Positions 18,253-27,646 of a stretch of 64,000 nucleotides of DNA are shown piece after piece (within the stretch, counting starts at the first letter, position 1; each line of letters begins with the position of its first letter). The notes beneath the pieces were generated by a model. It was not told the DNA's origin. It saw only the letters and a program-made list of their open reading frames with translations, and searched no databases. Source of the stretch: Leptospira limi (GTDB taxonomy: Bacteria; Spirochaetota; Leptospiria; Leptospirales; Leptospiraceae); assembly GCF_026151395.1 (NCBI RefSeq), contig NZ_JAMQPV010000001.1, forward strand, positions 1,240,001 to 1,304,000. The letters run 5' to 3'. The position numbers and the translations under genes are program-made.

Positions 18253-20439
18253 TCATTCTGTTTCATTCGGATCAATCAGTTCGATCACAGGTAGTGATAT
18301 GGAAAAACATGTTCTGCCTGGCTCTGATTCTAAGGAAATGGATCCATTATGTTTTTCAATGATGGATTTAGTGATTCCGAGACCCATACCTGTTCCTTCC
18401 CCTTGTTGTTTCGTGGTAAAAAACGGTTCAAAGATTTTTTTTTGAATTTCGATTGGTATCCCAGGTCCATTGTCGATGACTTTCACTTCTACATACTTTC
18501 CATTTTTTTCAGAACTAATGGTAAGATTGCCTTTTTGTTTCATGGCTTCCAATGCATTTAATATTAAGTTTGTCCAAACACGCATTAGGTCCTCGGGCCA
18601 TCCAAGTAAAGTTGCATCTGTTAAAAATATTTTTTTTAAGGAAACCTTACTTCTCATTCTGTATTGGTAAATCGTAATCACTGTTTCAATGTTTTCGAGT
18701 AGAGTGAAAATTTTTCTATGTTCTGAATGGGTGATTCTTGAAAAGTTTTTAAGAGCTAGAATGATTTTTGAAGAACGGTCAACTGCAATCTGAATGATTG
18801 ATAAATGGAGTCGAAAGTTTTTTTCATCTAAAATTAAATCGGTAAGTTTTTCTTTTCCTTTTTTTAATAATAAAATTTGGTCTTCTTCAAGTTTTGTGAT
18901 CCCGACATCCAAAAACTTTTCTAAAGTTGCTTCGTCGTAATCTAAATCATTATCTTTTAGTGTTTTTTTGAGATCAGATTTTTTTTCCTTACGTTCCGTA
19001 TAACTAGCTAATAATCCAAAGTCGGATTGGTATCGGAAAAGTTGTTTTAAAGTATTGATTTCTGGTGTCGATAGACTATCAAAAATGTTTTCCTTGGAGC
19101 CGAGTTGGCTTGTTTCGTTTTGTTTGGATTCCATTAAGGTTTCGATTGAGGCTTTGATGGCACTCAGCGGGTTATTAATTTCGTGGGCAACCCCTGCTAC
19201 TAGTTTTCCGAGTTCAGTCATTTTTTCAGATAGTGCTAGTTGGTTTTCGGTTTGGCTTAATTGTAAGATAGTAGATTCTAATTTTTCTTTTTGAAATTGG
19301 AGTTCTTTTGTTCTTTCAGAAACCATAAACTCCAGTTCTTCGTTTACTTTTGTTACTGTTTGTTCTTTGATGATCCTGGTTTGTATTTGAAACTTTGAAA
19401 TAACAATCGTAAAGATAGTCATTTGAATTGCGGCACCAATTTCATTTGCGGAACTTAAAAAAGGGAAAGAAGGAAGATAACCAGTGTTAGTGAAAATTAG
19501 AAGTATTGTGCTAATTTGTCTTATGAGGAAGGCAAAAAATAGAACATTGGCATGTTCCTTTTTTTTGATCAAGCAGTATATCGAATAACCAAAAGTTGTA
19601 GTCGATAACATAAAACTGTTGGTGTAAATAAACCGAAAATAGAGTTGAAGGTCTATGATTGCTAAAATGATAGAAGCCAACATTAAATAAAGATAAAGTT
19701 TTACATATTTATCAAAATTTGGATGTTCCTTTTTTATATGTAAAAACTCTCTTAGGAATAAAACAAAACCAATTGGACTTAAAGACAATAGTCCTGGAAC
19801 ATAACGAAAAAACCATTCCAAATTACTGAATCCATATTCATAAAACAACCCAGATCGCAAAACATTCGTGAATAGAATTGTTGATATTGCAAATGTCAAT
19901 AGGAGTGAGATTTTTTCTCTGAGTAATACATACTGCGCTGCAGTGAATAAACATAATAGGATACAAAGTCCAAGGTAGAGTCCTTGCCATAAGGATAAAG
20001 ACTTTGTATATTGAAATAAATCTGATTCTTTTCGAATATGAAAATTGATTCTATGGGTATCATCTGATTGGATCCGAAATCGATATAATCCTTCTTCTTT
20101 CGCTGGGAATAAAAATCCTCCCGTATACGAAACTTCTGGAAGTTTTTTTCGAAATAAACCTGTTTGGAATTCTTTTATTTTTTTGTTATTTTGGTAAATC
20201 TCACAATCAATCTCAGATAACATGCCATTTTCAAAATGAATGTAACGTGTTGGATCTTCTTCCAATTGGATTTCATAATAATGGCTTTCTTTGGTGAATC
20301 CAAAGTAATAAATGGATTGAGTTTGGTTATAATTGATGGATAGAGAATTGGGATTGGTTCCAAGATGGATCAAATGAGGTTCCCCTTCTGCAAAAAGAAG
20401 AAAGGGAAAACATAAAAAACTTAGAACAAAACGAAACAA
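18253..20439 (-). CDS. 7TMR-DISM hybrid-less sensor histidine kinase (orphan)
   Basis: A 728-residue kinase: signal peptide (1-18), periplasmic sensing domain (about 20-145), seven membrane helices (about 150-350), coiled coil (355-405), HisKA with the phosphorylated H419 (AGVAHEINNP), and a HATPase domain (N box NLILNALEAM, G1 DNGPGIP, G2 GTGMGLGIT). About 115 charged residues (435-550) are inserted between the two dimerization helices; the second helix resumes near DRSSKIILALKNFSR. No response regulator gene is adjacent. The start is a TTG at 20439, needed to keep the signal peptide. It lies 17 bp downstream of a lipoprotein gene on the same strand. Confidence 0.88.
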   Translation of the reverse strand: MFRFVLSFLCFPFLLFAEGEPHLIHLGTNPNSLSINYNQTQSIYYFGFTKESHYYEIQLEEDPTRYIHFENGMLSEIDCEIYQNNKKIKEFQTGLFRKKLPEVSYTGGFLFPAKEEGLYRFRIQSDDTHRINFHIRKESDLFQYTKSLSLWQGLYLGLCILLCLFTAAQYVLLREKISLLLTFAISTILFTNVLRSGLFYEYGFSNLEWFFRYVPGLLSLSPIGFVLFLREFLHIKKEHPNFDKYVKLYLYLMLASIILAIIDLQLYFRFIYTNSFMLSTTTFGYSIYCLIKKKEHANVLFFAFLIRQISTILLIFTNTGYLPSFPFLSSANEIGAAIQMTIFTIVISKFQIQTRIIKEQTVTKVNEELEFMVSERTKELQFQKEKLESTILQLSQTENQLALSEKMTELGKLVAGVAHEINNPLSAIKASIETLMESKQNETSQLGSKENIFDSLSTPEINTLKQLFRYQSDFGLLASYTERKEKKSDLKKTLKDNDLDYDEATLEKFLDVGITKLEEDQILLLKKGKEKLTDLILDEKNFRLHLSIIQIAVDRSSKIILALKNFSRITHSEHRKIFTLLENIETVITIYQYRMRSKVSLKKIFLTDATLLGWPEDLMRVWTNLILNALEAMKQKGNLTISSEKNGKYVEVKVIDNGPGIPIEIQKKIFEPFFTTKQQGEGTGMGLGITKSIIEKHNGSISLESEPGRTCFSISLPVIELIDPNETE

Positions 20440-20456
20440 ACCAGAGTGAAGTTAAT

Positions 20457-21170
20457 TTACTGTGGAACGATATTAGGTGCGTTACATTTAATAGTTCCTG
20501 ATATGATCACTGATTTTGCATCTCCACTTGTGTTTTGTACGATACAAGTTTTGTTATCAGAAGTAAAACATCTGGAAGTCGTTGTTACAGAAGTACAGTT
20601 TACACCGTCAGTTGTAAAACATTGGAGTAGAATGGTAGCTGAGTTTGTTGTTGTTGTAGAATAAGTTCCATTGAGACGAATTTCAATATTAAAAAAAGAT
20701 ATCTGTTGTGAGTTTTGAATAGAGGTATCGATGTTGATCCCTTGGTTAAACCACTTCACTGTCCCTTGTGTGCCTTGGACTGTTTTTCCAAATAATCCAC
20801 CCGCTAGGATAAATCCTTGTTGAGGGTCAATGTTGCCTTGGATTTGAGTACTGTCGTATTGAAATCTGATATTTAAAGTTTCTTTGGTTTTAAAAATTAA
20901 CTGTGAAATCACAGAGAAACGAGTGTTATTCGTACTTGTTCCGGTTGTACCAGTAGAGCCTGGTGTTGTCCCCGTTGTAGTACCTGTTGTTGAAGTGGCG
21001 GGAGATGCTTGTCCACAGCTTGTTGTTACACTCGTATCTACTTCTCCATTGAATGGGTATAAAGCAGGAGTACTATCATCTAAGATGCTGAGAGCTGCAT
21101 TATTATCATTTTTGAGGCATCCCCAAAAAAAAGGAACAAGAACCAATAGAATTGAAATCAGTCGGAGCAT
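20457..21170 (-). CDS. Lipoprotein with Thr/Gly/Ser-rich linker
   Basis: A 237-residue protein from the ATG at 21170. The signal peptide ends in a relaxed spirochaetal lipobox (VPFFWGC), so it is probably membrane-anchored through that cysteine. Residues about 55-80 are a low-complexity linker of T, G, S and P, followed by a beta-rich domain with several cysteines near the C-terminus (QCFTTDGVNC, RCFTSDNKTC) that may form disulfides. No family is recognised. It is upstream of the histidine kinase gene and divergent from the CLC gene, so it could belong to the kinase's signalling unit. Confidence 0.75.
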   Translation of the reverse strand: MLRLISILLVLVPFFWGCLKNDNNAALSILDDSTPALYPFNGEVDTSVTTSCGQASPATSTTGTTTGTTPGSTGTTGTSTNNTRFSVISQLIFKTKETLNIRFQYDSTQIQGNIDPQQGFILAGGLFGKTVQGTQGTVKWFNQGINIDTSIQNSQQISFFNIEIRLNGTYSTTTTNSATILLQCFTTDGVNCTSVTTTSRCFTSDNKTCIVQNTSGDAKSVIISGTIKCNAPNIVPQ

Positions 21171-21258
21171 ACCATCCAATCGTCCCAGGAATTCCGAATT
21201 GGGTCAAGAGGATTCAGAATTTCCTTGGGAAAATTGACGGAAATTCTAAGGTTGGCAT

Positions 21259-23073
21259 ATGAGGTTTCCCATCGGTCTAAGTTCTGTGTTTTCGATCCAG
21301 GGACCACGTTCGATTTATGTCTATTCCCTGCTCATAGGCTTATTTTCCGGTTTTGGGGCCTATGGATTCAATTGGGCACTCACTTGGACAGAATCATTTA
21401 CCTTTGGCAATTTGATTGGCTATGACCCAGGGACACCTGCCGGAGATTTGCATTTCCACTCCGTCGACAAAGTAGGGGAACTTTCCCTTCTTTGGATTCT
21501 TTTTTTGCCTGCCATTGGTGGCCTCCTTGTTGGAATCATAACCAGTTTTTTCTGCCAAGAGGCACAAGGGGGAGGGACAGATTCACTCATCCATGCTTTT
21601 CATTTTAATGAGGGAAAAATTAGCACCAAAGTTCCTTTTTATAAAGCACTAGCCACCATACTCACGTTAGGCTCAGGTGGTTCAGGGGGGAAAGAAGGAC
21701 CAACTGCTCAGATTGGGGCAGGTTTTGGATCGAGTTTAGCTAACTTTTTGGGAGCAGGTGCCAGAGCAAGGCGAACATTGATGTTAGCTGGAACGGCTGG
21801 TGGACTTGGAGCAATCTTTCGTGCCCCGTTAGGCGGTGCCATCACAGCTGTTGAGATGGTTTACCAGGAAGATATCGAAAGTGATTCACTTGTACCTTGC
21901 ATTTTGTCGTCCGTAACAGCTTATCTTACATACACGAGTATTGCGGGAAGTGGTTCAATCTTTTCTGTTAAAGAATATAGTTTAAATGATTACCGTCATA
22001 TTCCCCTCTACATTGTCCTTGGACTTTTGTGTTATGTAGTGGGTTATTTTTTTGTTAAGGTATACCATTGGGTACAGGATATATTTTCCAAACTCCCTTT
22101 ACCAAATTTTTTAAAACCTGCGTTTGGTGGACTTATTGTCGGATGTATTGCTTTATTATTCCCAGAAGTGTTAGGTTCCGGATTTGGACTCATCCAAAGG
22201 ATGATCAATGGAGAAGTGTTAACTTCAACAAGTTTCGGTTTTTCAGGACCGTTTTTCTTACTCGCGGTTGCCATCTTTAAGGTTTTTTCCACTTCCTTAA
22301 CTGTAGGATCAGGAAGTTCAGGAGGATTACTTGGGCCTTCTTTTGCCATAGGTGGTATGTTAGGTGCTTTTGTGGGGACAATGGCAAATGTATTATTTCC
22401 TGAACTCAATATCATCGTTTTCCCATTTTTACTCGTTGGAATGGGTTCATTTTTTGCAGGTGTTGCAAGAGCTCCCATTGCCGGAATGATCATGGTATGT
22501 GATATGATTGGAAGTTATGCATTACTACCTGCACTTATGATTGTCGCAATGATTGCAGTGGTTTTATCACATAAAATTTCTATTTATCGGAATCAAATTA
22601 AAAACAGATTTTTATCTCCTTCTCACCATTGGGATATGAACCAAGATATTATGGATCGAATTCGCATTCAGGATCATTTTACGGAATTCAGAAAGTATGC
22701 GATGGTTTCGGAACATCTATCCTTAACTCAATTACAATCCAATGCACCTGGTATCCAAGCCAGTGATTTTATACTAATAGGATCCAATGAGGAATATAAG
22801 GGAATTGTCTCACTCAGGAAGAATAGAATCCTCCCAGAATATGAAGCAGAGCTTAAAAATTTAATCACTTGCGCAGAAATTGTACAAGATGTGCCTCCAG
22901 TGTGTCAAAAAGATACATTGGGGAAAGCACTTCGGATCTTGTTGGAATATGATGTCGACAAACTTGCTATAGTTGAAGAAAATAGATGTCTAGGTTATTT
23001 ACGATATATTGATTTATTTAATGCCTATCAAAATGAAGTGAAAAATAAAAATAAAAAATCGAAAGCAGTATGA
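21259..23073 (+). CDS. CLC-family chloride channel/transporter with CBS-like tail
   Basis: A 604-residue CLC protein with about 10-12 membrane helices and a C-terminal cytoplasmic region (from about 460) resembling two CBS repeats. The selectivity/gating motif GSGGSGGKEGP holds the gating glutamate E146. GSGSSGGLLGPS is the second pore motif. Aligning with E. coli CLC-ec1, its second proton glutamate (E203) is M200 here (AVEMVYQ, with E199 equal to E202), and the pore serine motif GSGIP is replaced by GGGTD. This favours a chloride channel or an uncoupled carrier, which is inference. The stop overlaps the start of the retropepsin-like gene by 4 bp (ATGA). Confidence 0.9.
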   Translation: MRFPIGLSSVFSIQGPRSIYVYSLLIGLFSGFGAYGFNWALTWTESFTFGNLIGYDPGTPAGDLHFHSVDKVGELSLLWILFLPAIGGLLVGIITSFFCQEAQGGGTDSLIHAFHFNEGKISTKVPFYKALATILTLGSGGSGGKEGPTAQIGAGFGSSLANFLGAGARARRTLMLAGTAGGLGAIFRAPLGGAITAVEMVYQEDIESDSLVPCILSSVTAYLTYTSIAGSGSIFSVKEYSLNDYRHIPLYIVLGLLCYVVGYFFVKVYHWVQDIFSKLPLPNFLKPAFGGLIVGCIALLFPEVLGSGFGLIQRMINGEVLTSTSFGFSGPFFLLAVAIFKVFSTSLTVGSGSSGGLLGPSFAIGGMLGAFVGTMANVLFPELNIIVFPFLLVGMGSFFAGVARAPIAGMIMVCDMIGSYALLPALMIVAMIAVVLSHKISIYRNQIKNRFLSPSHHWDMNQDIMDRIRIQDHFTEFRKYAMVSEHLSLTQLQSNAPGIQASDFILIGSNEEYKGIVSLRKNRILPEYEAELKNLITCAEIVQDVPPVCQKDTLGKALRILLEYDVDKLAIVEENRCLGYLRYIDLFNAYQNEVKNKNKKSKAV

Positions 23074-23651
23074 GTATTTCTAAAAAATCCTGTCATCATA
23101 AAATTCTAAAATTCACATCTAATTCTTGTCTGATTTGTATTTATTTTGTAATAATTTTCTTTTTGAATTGTTTTGGCTCAGGTCAGGTGGTTGAAAAAAA
23201 ACCAGACCAACATGTAAAACCAATTGTGATTCCTCCCCAATATTTAAAACCAATTGTAGGGCGAGTAGAATGGGTCGAGTTTCCTAACTGGAAATTGAAA
23301 CTTAGAGCAAGAATTGATACAGGTGCTCTTTCTTGTTCCATCAATGCTGTGAATATTGAAAGAGTTGTAGAGAATGGTGAAACATTCATTTTGTTTGATA
23401 CATTTGTAAATGAAAAACCAATTCGATTAAAAAGTAAGTTTGTAAAGGAAGCAAAGGTAACTAGCACTTCTGGTGTATCTGAAAAACGGATCATGATTAG
23501 TGAAGTCATAAAAATTGGAAAATACAAAGAAGAAACCATGATCAATTTAAATGATCGCACAAATCTAAATTATCCGATTTTGATCGGTAGGAATTTTTTA
23601 CGCGGTAAATTTTTAGTGGATGTGTCTTTATCACATCAATTAGGGGATTAA
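23070..23651 (+). CDS. Retropepsin-like aspartic protease (RimK-associated, DUF785/Zn_protease family)
   Basis: A 193-residue protein. An N-terminal hydrophobic segment (20-34) ends in a lipobox-like FFLNC (C34), so it is likely exported or anchored. Then comes a single-domain retropepsin-like fold: RARIDTGALSCSINA with catalytic D83, and PILIGRNFLRGKFLVDVS near the C-terminus. The family was once called ATP-dependent zinc protease and is typically found with RimK-like ligases. It would work as a homodimer. It is coupled to the CLC gene upstream and to the 7TM gene one base downstream of its stop. Confidence 0.82.
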   Translation: MSISKKSCHHKILKFTSNSCLICIYFVIIFFLNCFGSGQVVEKKPDQHVKPIVIPPQYLKPIVGRVEWVEFPNWKLKLRARIDTGALSCSINAVNIERVVENGETFILFDTFVNEKPIRLKSKFVKEAKVTSTSGVSEKRIMISEVIKIGKYKEETMINLNDRTNLNYPILIGRNFLRGKFLVDVSLSHQLGD

Positions 23652-23652
23652 C

Positions 23653-25239
23653 TTGGATCGTAAAACCTATATCACAATTGTTATTCTGATTATCCTACCT
23701 ATCCTTTCTATTCTGTATAAGTTAAATGTTGCTGAGTTATCTCTTTTACCGGTAGCCGTTGATGATACTGTCAATTTACAATTAGTTATTTCTCCTAAGG
23801 AAAATGTTGCCATCTCTGAAGTTGTATTCCCTATCCCAAAACAATTTATACAAGCAAAAGTATTAAAATCGAATCTCAAAACCGATGATTTGGATTTTCG
23901 CGTACAAAAAAAACAGTATGGTCATTTGGGAATCTGGGAAGGGGAAGATTGGAATTCCCCCATAGGTTATTATGCAAAAATCAAAATGTTGCCCTACGAG
24001 AACAAAGATCCAGAACCTGAAATTCAAACGCCTTCTAGAAAAACAGTAACAAAAGAACCTTATTATCTTTCGTTAAAACAATTTTCCACCGATGAACTGG
24101 CATTAGCAAAAAAACTATATGAACAAATTCATCCGTATGATAAAGATAACGTTGCCTCCGCAAAACAAATTTATTATTTTATCTCAGAAGAAATTATCAA
24201 TTCTTATAAAGACATCTCGTTATCTGAGACCATTCGGTTGAATAGTGGAAATGCTTATAACCAAGCCTTACTTTTTTCGTTACTTTGCCGAATGAGAGGG
24301 ATTCAAGCTCGCACTGTTGCAGGTTTTGATTTGAATAAACAAACCGAAAAAGATAACAAAAACAAAATCACATTTTGGAATGAAGTTAGGTTCCATGGGA
24401 AATGGTATTTTGTATCAACTTATAAAAGTATATTTGCAGGTTCAGTAACTGGTTATCTACCTCTTTGGAAATCAATGGAAGAAAAAAGGAATTTAGGCGA
24501 AGATCCCATAACGTTTCGTTATACGGCCTATATTACCAAATCAAATGTAAATCGATATAATTTTAAAGAATATAGTGAAGAGATTGCCTCTAGCAATAGT
24601 TTTTTGCGATATTACTCTCTTTATAGTTTACCAACACCTTTGCAAAATTTGTTTCGTTTGGTGATATTAATTCCAATTGGAGCACTTGTGTTGTCCACTG
24701 CAAGGAATATGATTGGGATTCCTACATTTGGAATTTTTACTCCTATCTTACTTGCTATGTTTTTTTATGAAACCAATCTATGGTTTGGGATTGGTTTTTT
24801 TCTTTTGATGATTGCCCTTGGTTTTTTTGAAAGGTTTGCCCTCGACAAGTTTTACTTACTTGCCGTACCTAGATTGTCTATATTACTCACTATTACTGTT
24901 CTCACTTTGATACTTTTTTCCATCATCAATGAAGAGATTTCTATTTTTAACCAAATGAGCGTTACCTTATTTCCGATAGTGATCACTACAATATTTGTTG
25001 AAAGATTTTCGATTATGATCATTGAAGAAGGAGTGATGAATACTTTGGTTACTTTGTTTGGAACCTTGGTTATCGCTCTCATCAGTTATATGATATTTTT
25101 CTTTGGTTCCTTGCAGATAATATTTTTTACACATCCAGAGTTACTACTCATTGTCATTGCGATTCAAATTTTACTAGGTTTGTATAAAGGGTATCGTATT
25201 TCCGAACTCCTTCGATTTAAGGAAATTTTTAAATCGTGA
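23653..25239 (+). CDS. Inactive transglutaminase domain fused to seven membrane helices
   Basis: A 528-residue protein: one membrane helix (about 6-25), a periplasmic transglutaminase-like domain (about 140-290), then about seven membrane helices (330-515). The transglutaminase fold is visible (SGNAYNQALLFSLL... GIQARTVAGFD), but the catalytic His position reads TFWNEV where an active enzyme has HAWVEV, and the Cys position is not Cys, so it is catalytically dead. It probably serves as a sensor or substrate-binding module. The start is a TTG with a GGGGA-type ribosome-binding site. It lies between the retropepsin and ATP-grasp genes, the usual order of this triad. Confidence 0.82.
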   Translation: MDRKTYITIVILIILPILSILYKLNVAELSLLPVAVDDTVNLQLVISPKENVAISEVVFPIPKQFIQAKVLKSNLKTDDLDFRVQKKQYGHLGIWEGEDWNSPIGYYAKIKMLPYENKDPEPEIQTPSRKTVTKEPYYLSLKQFSTDELALAKKLYEQIHPYDKDNVASAKQIYYFISEEIINSYKDISLSETIRLNSGNAYNQALLFSLLCRMRGIQARTVAGFDLNKQTEKDNKNKITFWNEVRFHGKWYFVSTYKSIFAGSVTGYLPLWKSMEEKRNLGEDPITFRYTAYITKSNVNRYNFKEYSEEIASSNSFLRYYSLYSLPTPLQNLFRLVILIPIGALVLSTARNMIGIPTFGIFTPILLAMFFYETNLWFGIGFFLLMIALGFFERFALDKFYLLAVPRLSILLTITVLTLILFSIINEEISIFNQMSVTLFPIVITTIFVERFSIMIIEEGVMNTLVTLFGTLVIALISYMIFFFGSLQIIFFTHPELLLIVIAIQILLGLYKGYRISELLRFKEIFKS

Positions 25240-26195
25240 TTTCCATTTTCCAAAAATTTGAATCAGCAGGAATTCTTGGAATCAATCGAAGGATCGGCGA
25301 ATATATTTTACCAAACAATCCACGTGAGTTTTATCCACTCGTTGACGACAAATGGAAAACTGCAGAACTCACGAGGCAGTTTCACGTTCCCATGCCCAAG
25401 CATTATGGTGTCATTGATACTTTTGGTGGAATCCAAAAGACAAAAGACTTAGTCAAAGACCATCCTGGATTTGTGGTCAAACCAGCAAATGGTGGGATGG
25501 GAAATGGCATTTTAGTCATCACTTCTTCTGAAACATCGGAACACGGGAAAATTTTATACCAGAAATCAGATGGAAAGTTTTTACAAGAAAAGGAATTAAA
25601 CCACCATATCTCAGGAATTTTATCTGGTTTGTATTCCCTTGATGGAAATTCAGATACTTGCATATTACAAGAACGTTTGGAATGCCATCCATTCTTCCAA
25701 GAGATTTCATTTCGTGGGATTCCTGATATACGAGTCATTGTATATTTGGGTTATCCTGTTATGGCCATGTTACGTTTGCCAACAAAGGAATCAGGTGGTA
25801 GAGCAAACTTACACCAAGGTGCATTGGGTGTCGGTGTAAACCTATCAAATGGAACTCTAACACATTCAGTTTGCAATGACAAACTCATTGAAATCCATCC
25901 AGACACAAAACAGGTATTAAGTGGGCGTGTCATCCCTCATTGGTTTTCAATCTTAGAGATGTCGTCGAGGTGTTATGATCTGTCAGGACTTGGATATTTG
26001 GGTGTGGATATCGTACTCGATGAAACAAGAGGACCATTATTATTAGAAATGAATGCACGACCTGGGCTTGGGATACAAATTGCAAATCGAATGGGTCTTG
26101 TAGGGAGATTAAAATTAGTGGAAAAAGTTCAGAATTCGGCAGATGGACCAAAGGACCGTGTCCACCGAATCTTGGAAGAGTTTAAAAAAAACTAA
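25236..26195 (+). CDS. RimK-like alpha-L-glutamate ligase (ATP-grasp)
   Basis: A 319-residue ATP-grasp ligase of the alpha-L-glutamate ligase-like group. Visible elements are the nucleotide-binding GFVVKPANGGMGNGILVI, PDIRVIVYLGYPVMAMLRLP, a GGRANLHQGALGVGV segment, and the C-terminal metal-binding LLLEMNARPGLGIQIANR. It would ligate an amino acid, likely glutamate, to a carboxyl group of a protein or small molecule in the cytoplasm. The GTG start overlaps the stop of the 7TM gene (GTGA). Its 3' end overlaps the convergent DUF6580-like gene by 4 bp. The substrate is unknown. Confidence 0.85.
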   Translation: MISIFQKFESAGILGINRRIGEYILPNNPREFYPLVDDKWKTAELTRQFHVPMPKHYGVIDTFGGIQKTKDLVKDHPGFVVKPANGGMGNGILVITSSETSEHGKILYQKSDGKFLQEKELNHHISGILSGLYSLDGNSDTCILQERLECHPFFQEISFRGIPDIRVIVYLGYPVMAMLRLPTKESGGRANLHQGALGVGVNLSNGTLTHSVCNDKLIEIHPDTKQVLSGRVIPHWFSILEMSSRCYDLSGLGYLGVDIVLDETRGPLLLEMNARPGLGIQIANRMGLVGRLKLVEKVQNSADGPKDRVHRILEEFKKN

Positions 26196-26704
26196 GCTGT
26201 TTGTTTTGCTGTTTGGAAAACTGTGCGATTGAGAAGAGCCATTGCTCCGAATAGAATTCCCGAATACACGAAATCACCTAAAATTGAGTTTTGGAAAAAT
26301 GGAATCGCCATTACAAAACATTCTCTGAGACCAGAAACATTCAAACTATACATTCCACTTGTTGCCCATACAGCAAAGTTTGTCACAACAAAGAAAACAA
26401 CGGAACCAATCAAAGTATAACCAAATGCTTTTGAAACGGAAGTTTTGATTTGTTTTCCAAAAAGAACGGAAAGAACCATAAAACCATAAACAACTGGCAT
26501 TAGGTCATGGAATCCAAGGTATAAATCAGATACTAACATCGCAAGGATGGGAACCACTAGGGCTAACTTTCTGTCAGTCAAATAAGCACCAGAAAAGAGA
26601 GAAACAGCCAAAACAGGCGTAAAATTGGGAGGGTGCGGTAAAATACGACTTAGGACAGTGGCAATCACCATCAGGATGGCAACAGAAACTCGAGATTGGA
26701 ACAT
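26192..26704 (-). CDS. DUF6580-like five-helix membrane protein
   Basis: A 170-residue membrane protein with five or so helices. The PHPPNFTPVLAVSLFSGAYL segment near the N-terminus and the GMYSLNVSGLRECFVMAIPFF segment are characteristic of the small DUF6580 family of putative transporters. The substrate is unknown. Its start lies in the region shared with the divergent mazG gene, where a G-tract is present. Confidence 0.7.
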   Translation of the reverse strand: MFQSRVSVAILMVIATVLSRILPHPPNFTPVLAVSLFSGAYLTDRKLALVVPILAMLVSDLYLGFHDLMPVVYGFMVLSVLFGKQIKTSVSKAFGYTLIGSVVFFVVTNFAVWATSGMYSLNVSGLRECFVMAIPFFQNSILGDFVYSGILFGAMALLNRTVFQTAKQTA

Positions 26705-26721
26705 AGGGATAGACTCGTAAA

Positions 26722-26730
26722 GGGGGGGGG
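26722..26730. repeat. Poly-G tract (nine G) between divergent gene starts
   Basis: Nine consecutive G residues lie 18 bp upstream of the DUF6580-like start and 58 bp upstream of the probable mazG start. Such a run is striking in AT-rich DNA and is prone to slipped-strand changes. Confidence 0.8.
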
Positions 26731-26788
26731 CTTTCGCAAGATAAAATTTGCGTTTGCTTCCTTAGTAGATCGGGAAAAAATACAAAGA

Positions 26789-27643
26789 GTGAACCCTCCC
26801 AATTTTGATTCACCGATCCAAAACCTACTCAAACTAACCAGTGACCTTCGTAGCCCCGAAGGATGTCCTTGGGACAAAGAACAAACCCACATGTCTGTCA
26901 TCCCTCATTTACTTGAAGAAACTTATGAAGTGGTAGATACCATTGAACGCGGTGATGATACCCATTTACGAGAGGAATTAGGAGACTTACTTTTCCAAAT
27001 CACCTTCCATAGCCAACTCGCAAAGGAACGAGGGGCATTTTCTTTTGATGATGTTGCAAATGATGTCTTTCAAAAATTGGTGTATCGCCACCCTCATGTC
27101 TATGGAAACAAACAAGGAATTGGTTCGGGCGAAGAAGTTCTCACCCAATGGGACCAATTAAAGCAGAAGGAAAAAGAGAAAAAAGGAATCGATAGTTCCG
27201 ATACAAGTATCCTTGCAGGAATTCCAAAAGCACTCCCTGCCATCCAACGATCAGAAAAAATCCAATCAAAGGTCACCAAACATGGGTTTGATTGGCCAAC
27301 AGTTTCAGGAGTGTTTCAAAAATTCCAAGAAGAAATTGGGGAATTAGATGTGGAACTCCAAAAACAAGGATCTCTCCATTCTAAAAAATTAAAATATGAT
27401 GCCCACATTGAAGATGAATTGGGCGATTTATTTTTTTTACTCGTGAACTTATCTCGAAAACTCTCCATCGATCCTGAAATTTGCCTTCGCCGTGCGAATG
27501 AAAAATTTGAGTCTAGGTTTCGTACTTTAGAAGGGCTTGTCGAACAAACAGGTAAAACTGTAAAAGACCATACGTTAGAGGAACTTGACACGTATTGGGA
27601 TTTGGCAAAACAAGAGTTACAAAAATCCAAATTGAGAGACTAA
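26789..27643 (+). CDS. mazG: MazG nucleoside triphosphate pyrophosphohydrolase
   Basis: From the GTG at 26789 a 284-residue protein with two MazG domains. The N-terminal domain has CPWDKEQTH and the metal-binding LLEETYEVVDTI...LREELGDLLFQ. The C-terminal domain has EEIGELDVEL...IEDELGDLFFLLVN. It hydrolyses NTPs to NMP and pyrophosphate, cleaning the nucleotide pool. The open frame extends to a TTG at 26696, but the extra residues lack MazG similarity and run through the poly-G tract, so the GTG is preferred. The next gene starts 3 bp after the stop. Confidence 0.9.
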   Translation: MNPPNFDSPIQNLLKLTSDLRSPEGCPWDKEQTHMSVIPHLLEETYEVVDTIERGDDTHLREELGDLLFQITFHSQLAKERGAFSFDDVANDVFQKLVYRHPHVYGNKQGIGSGEEVLTQWDQLKQKEKEKKGIDSSDTSILAGIPKALPAIQRSEKIQSKVTKHGFDWPTVSGVFQKFQEEIGELDVELQKQGSLHSKKLKYDAHIEDELGDLFFLLVNLSRKLSIDPEICLRRANEKFESRFRTLEGLVEQTGKTVKDHTLEELDTYWDLAKQELQKSKLRD

Positions 27644-27646
27644 AAA

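Noticed and set aside
22044..22493. A 149-codon minus-strand frame antisense to the CLC gene
   Set aside because: It is the shadow of conserved CLC pore sequence; the proline/asparagine-rich product is typical of antisense translation.
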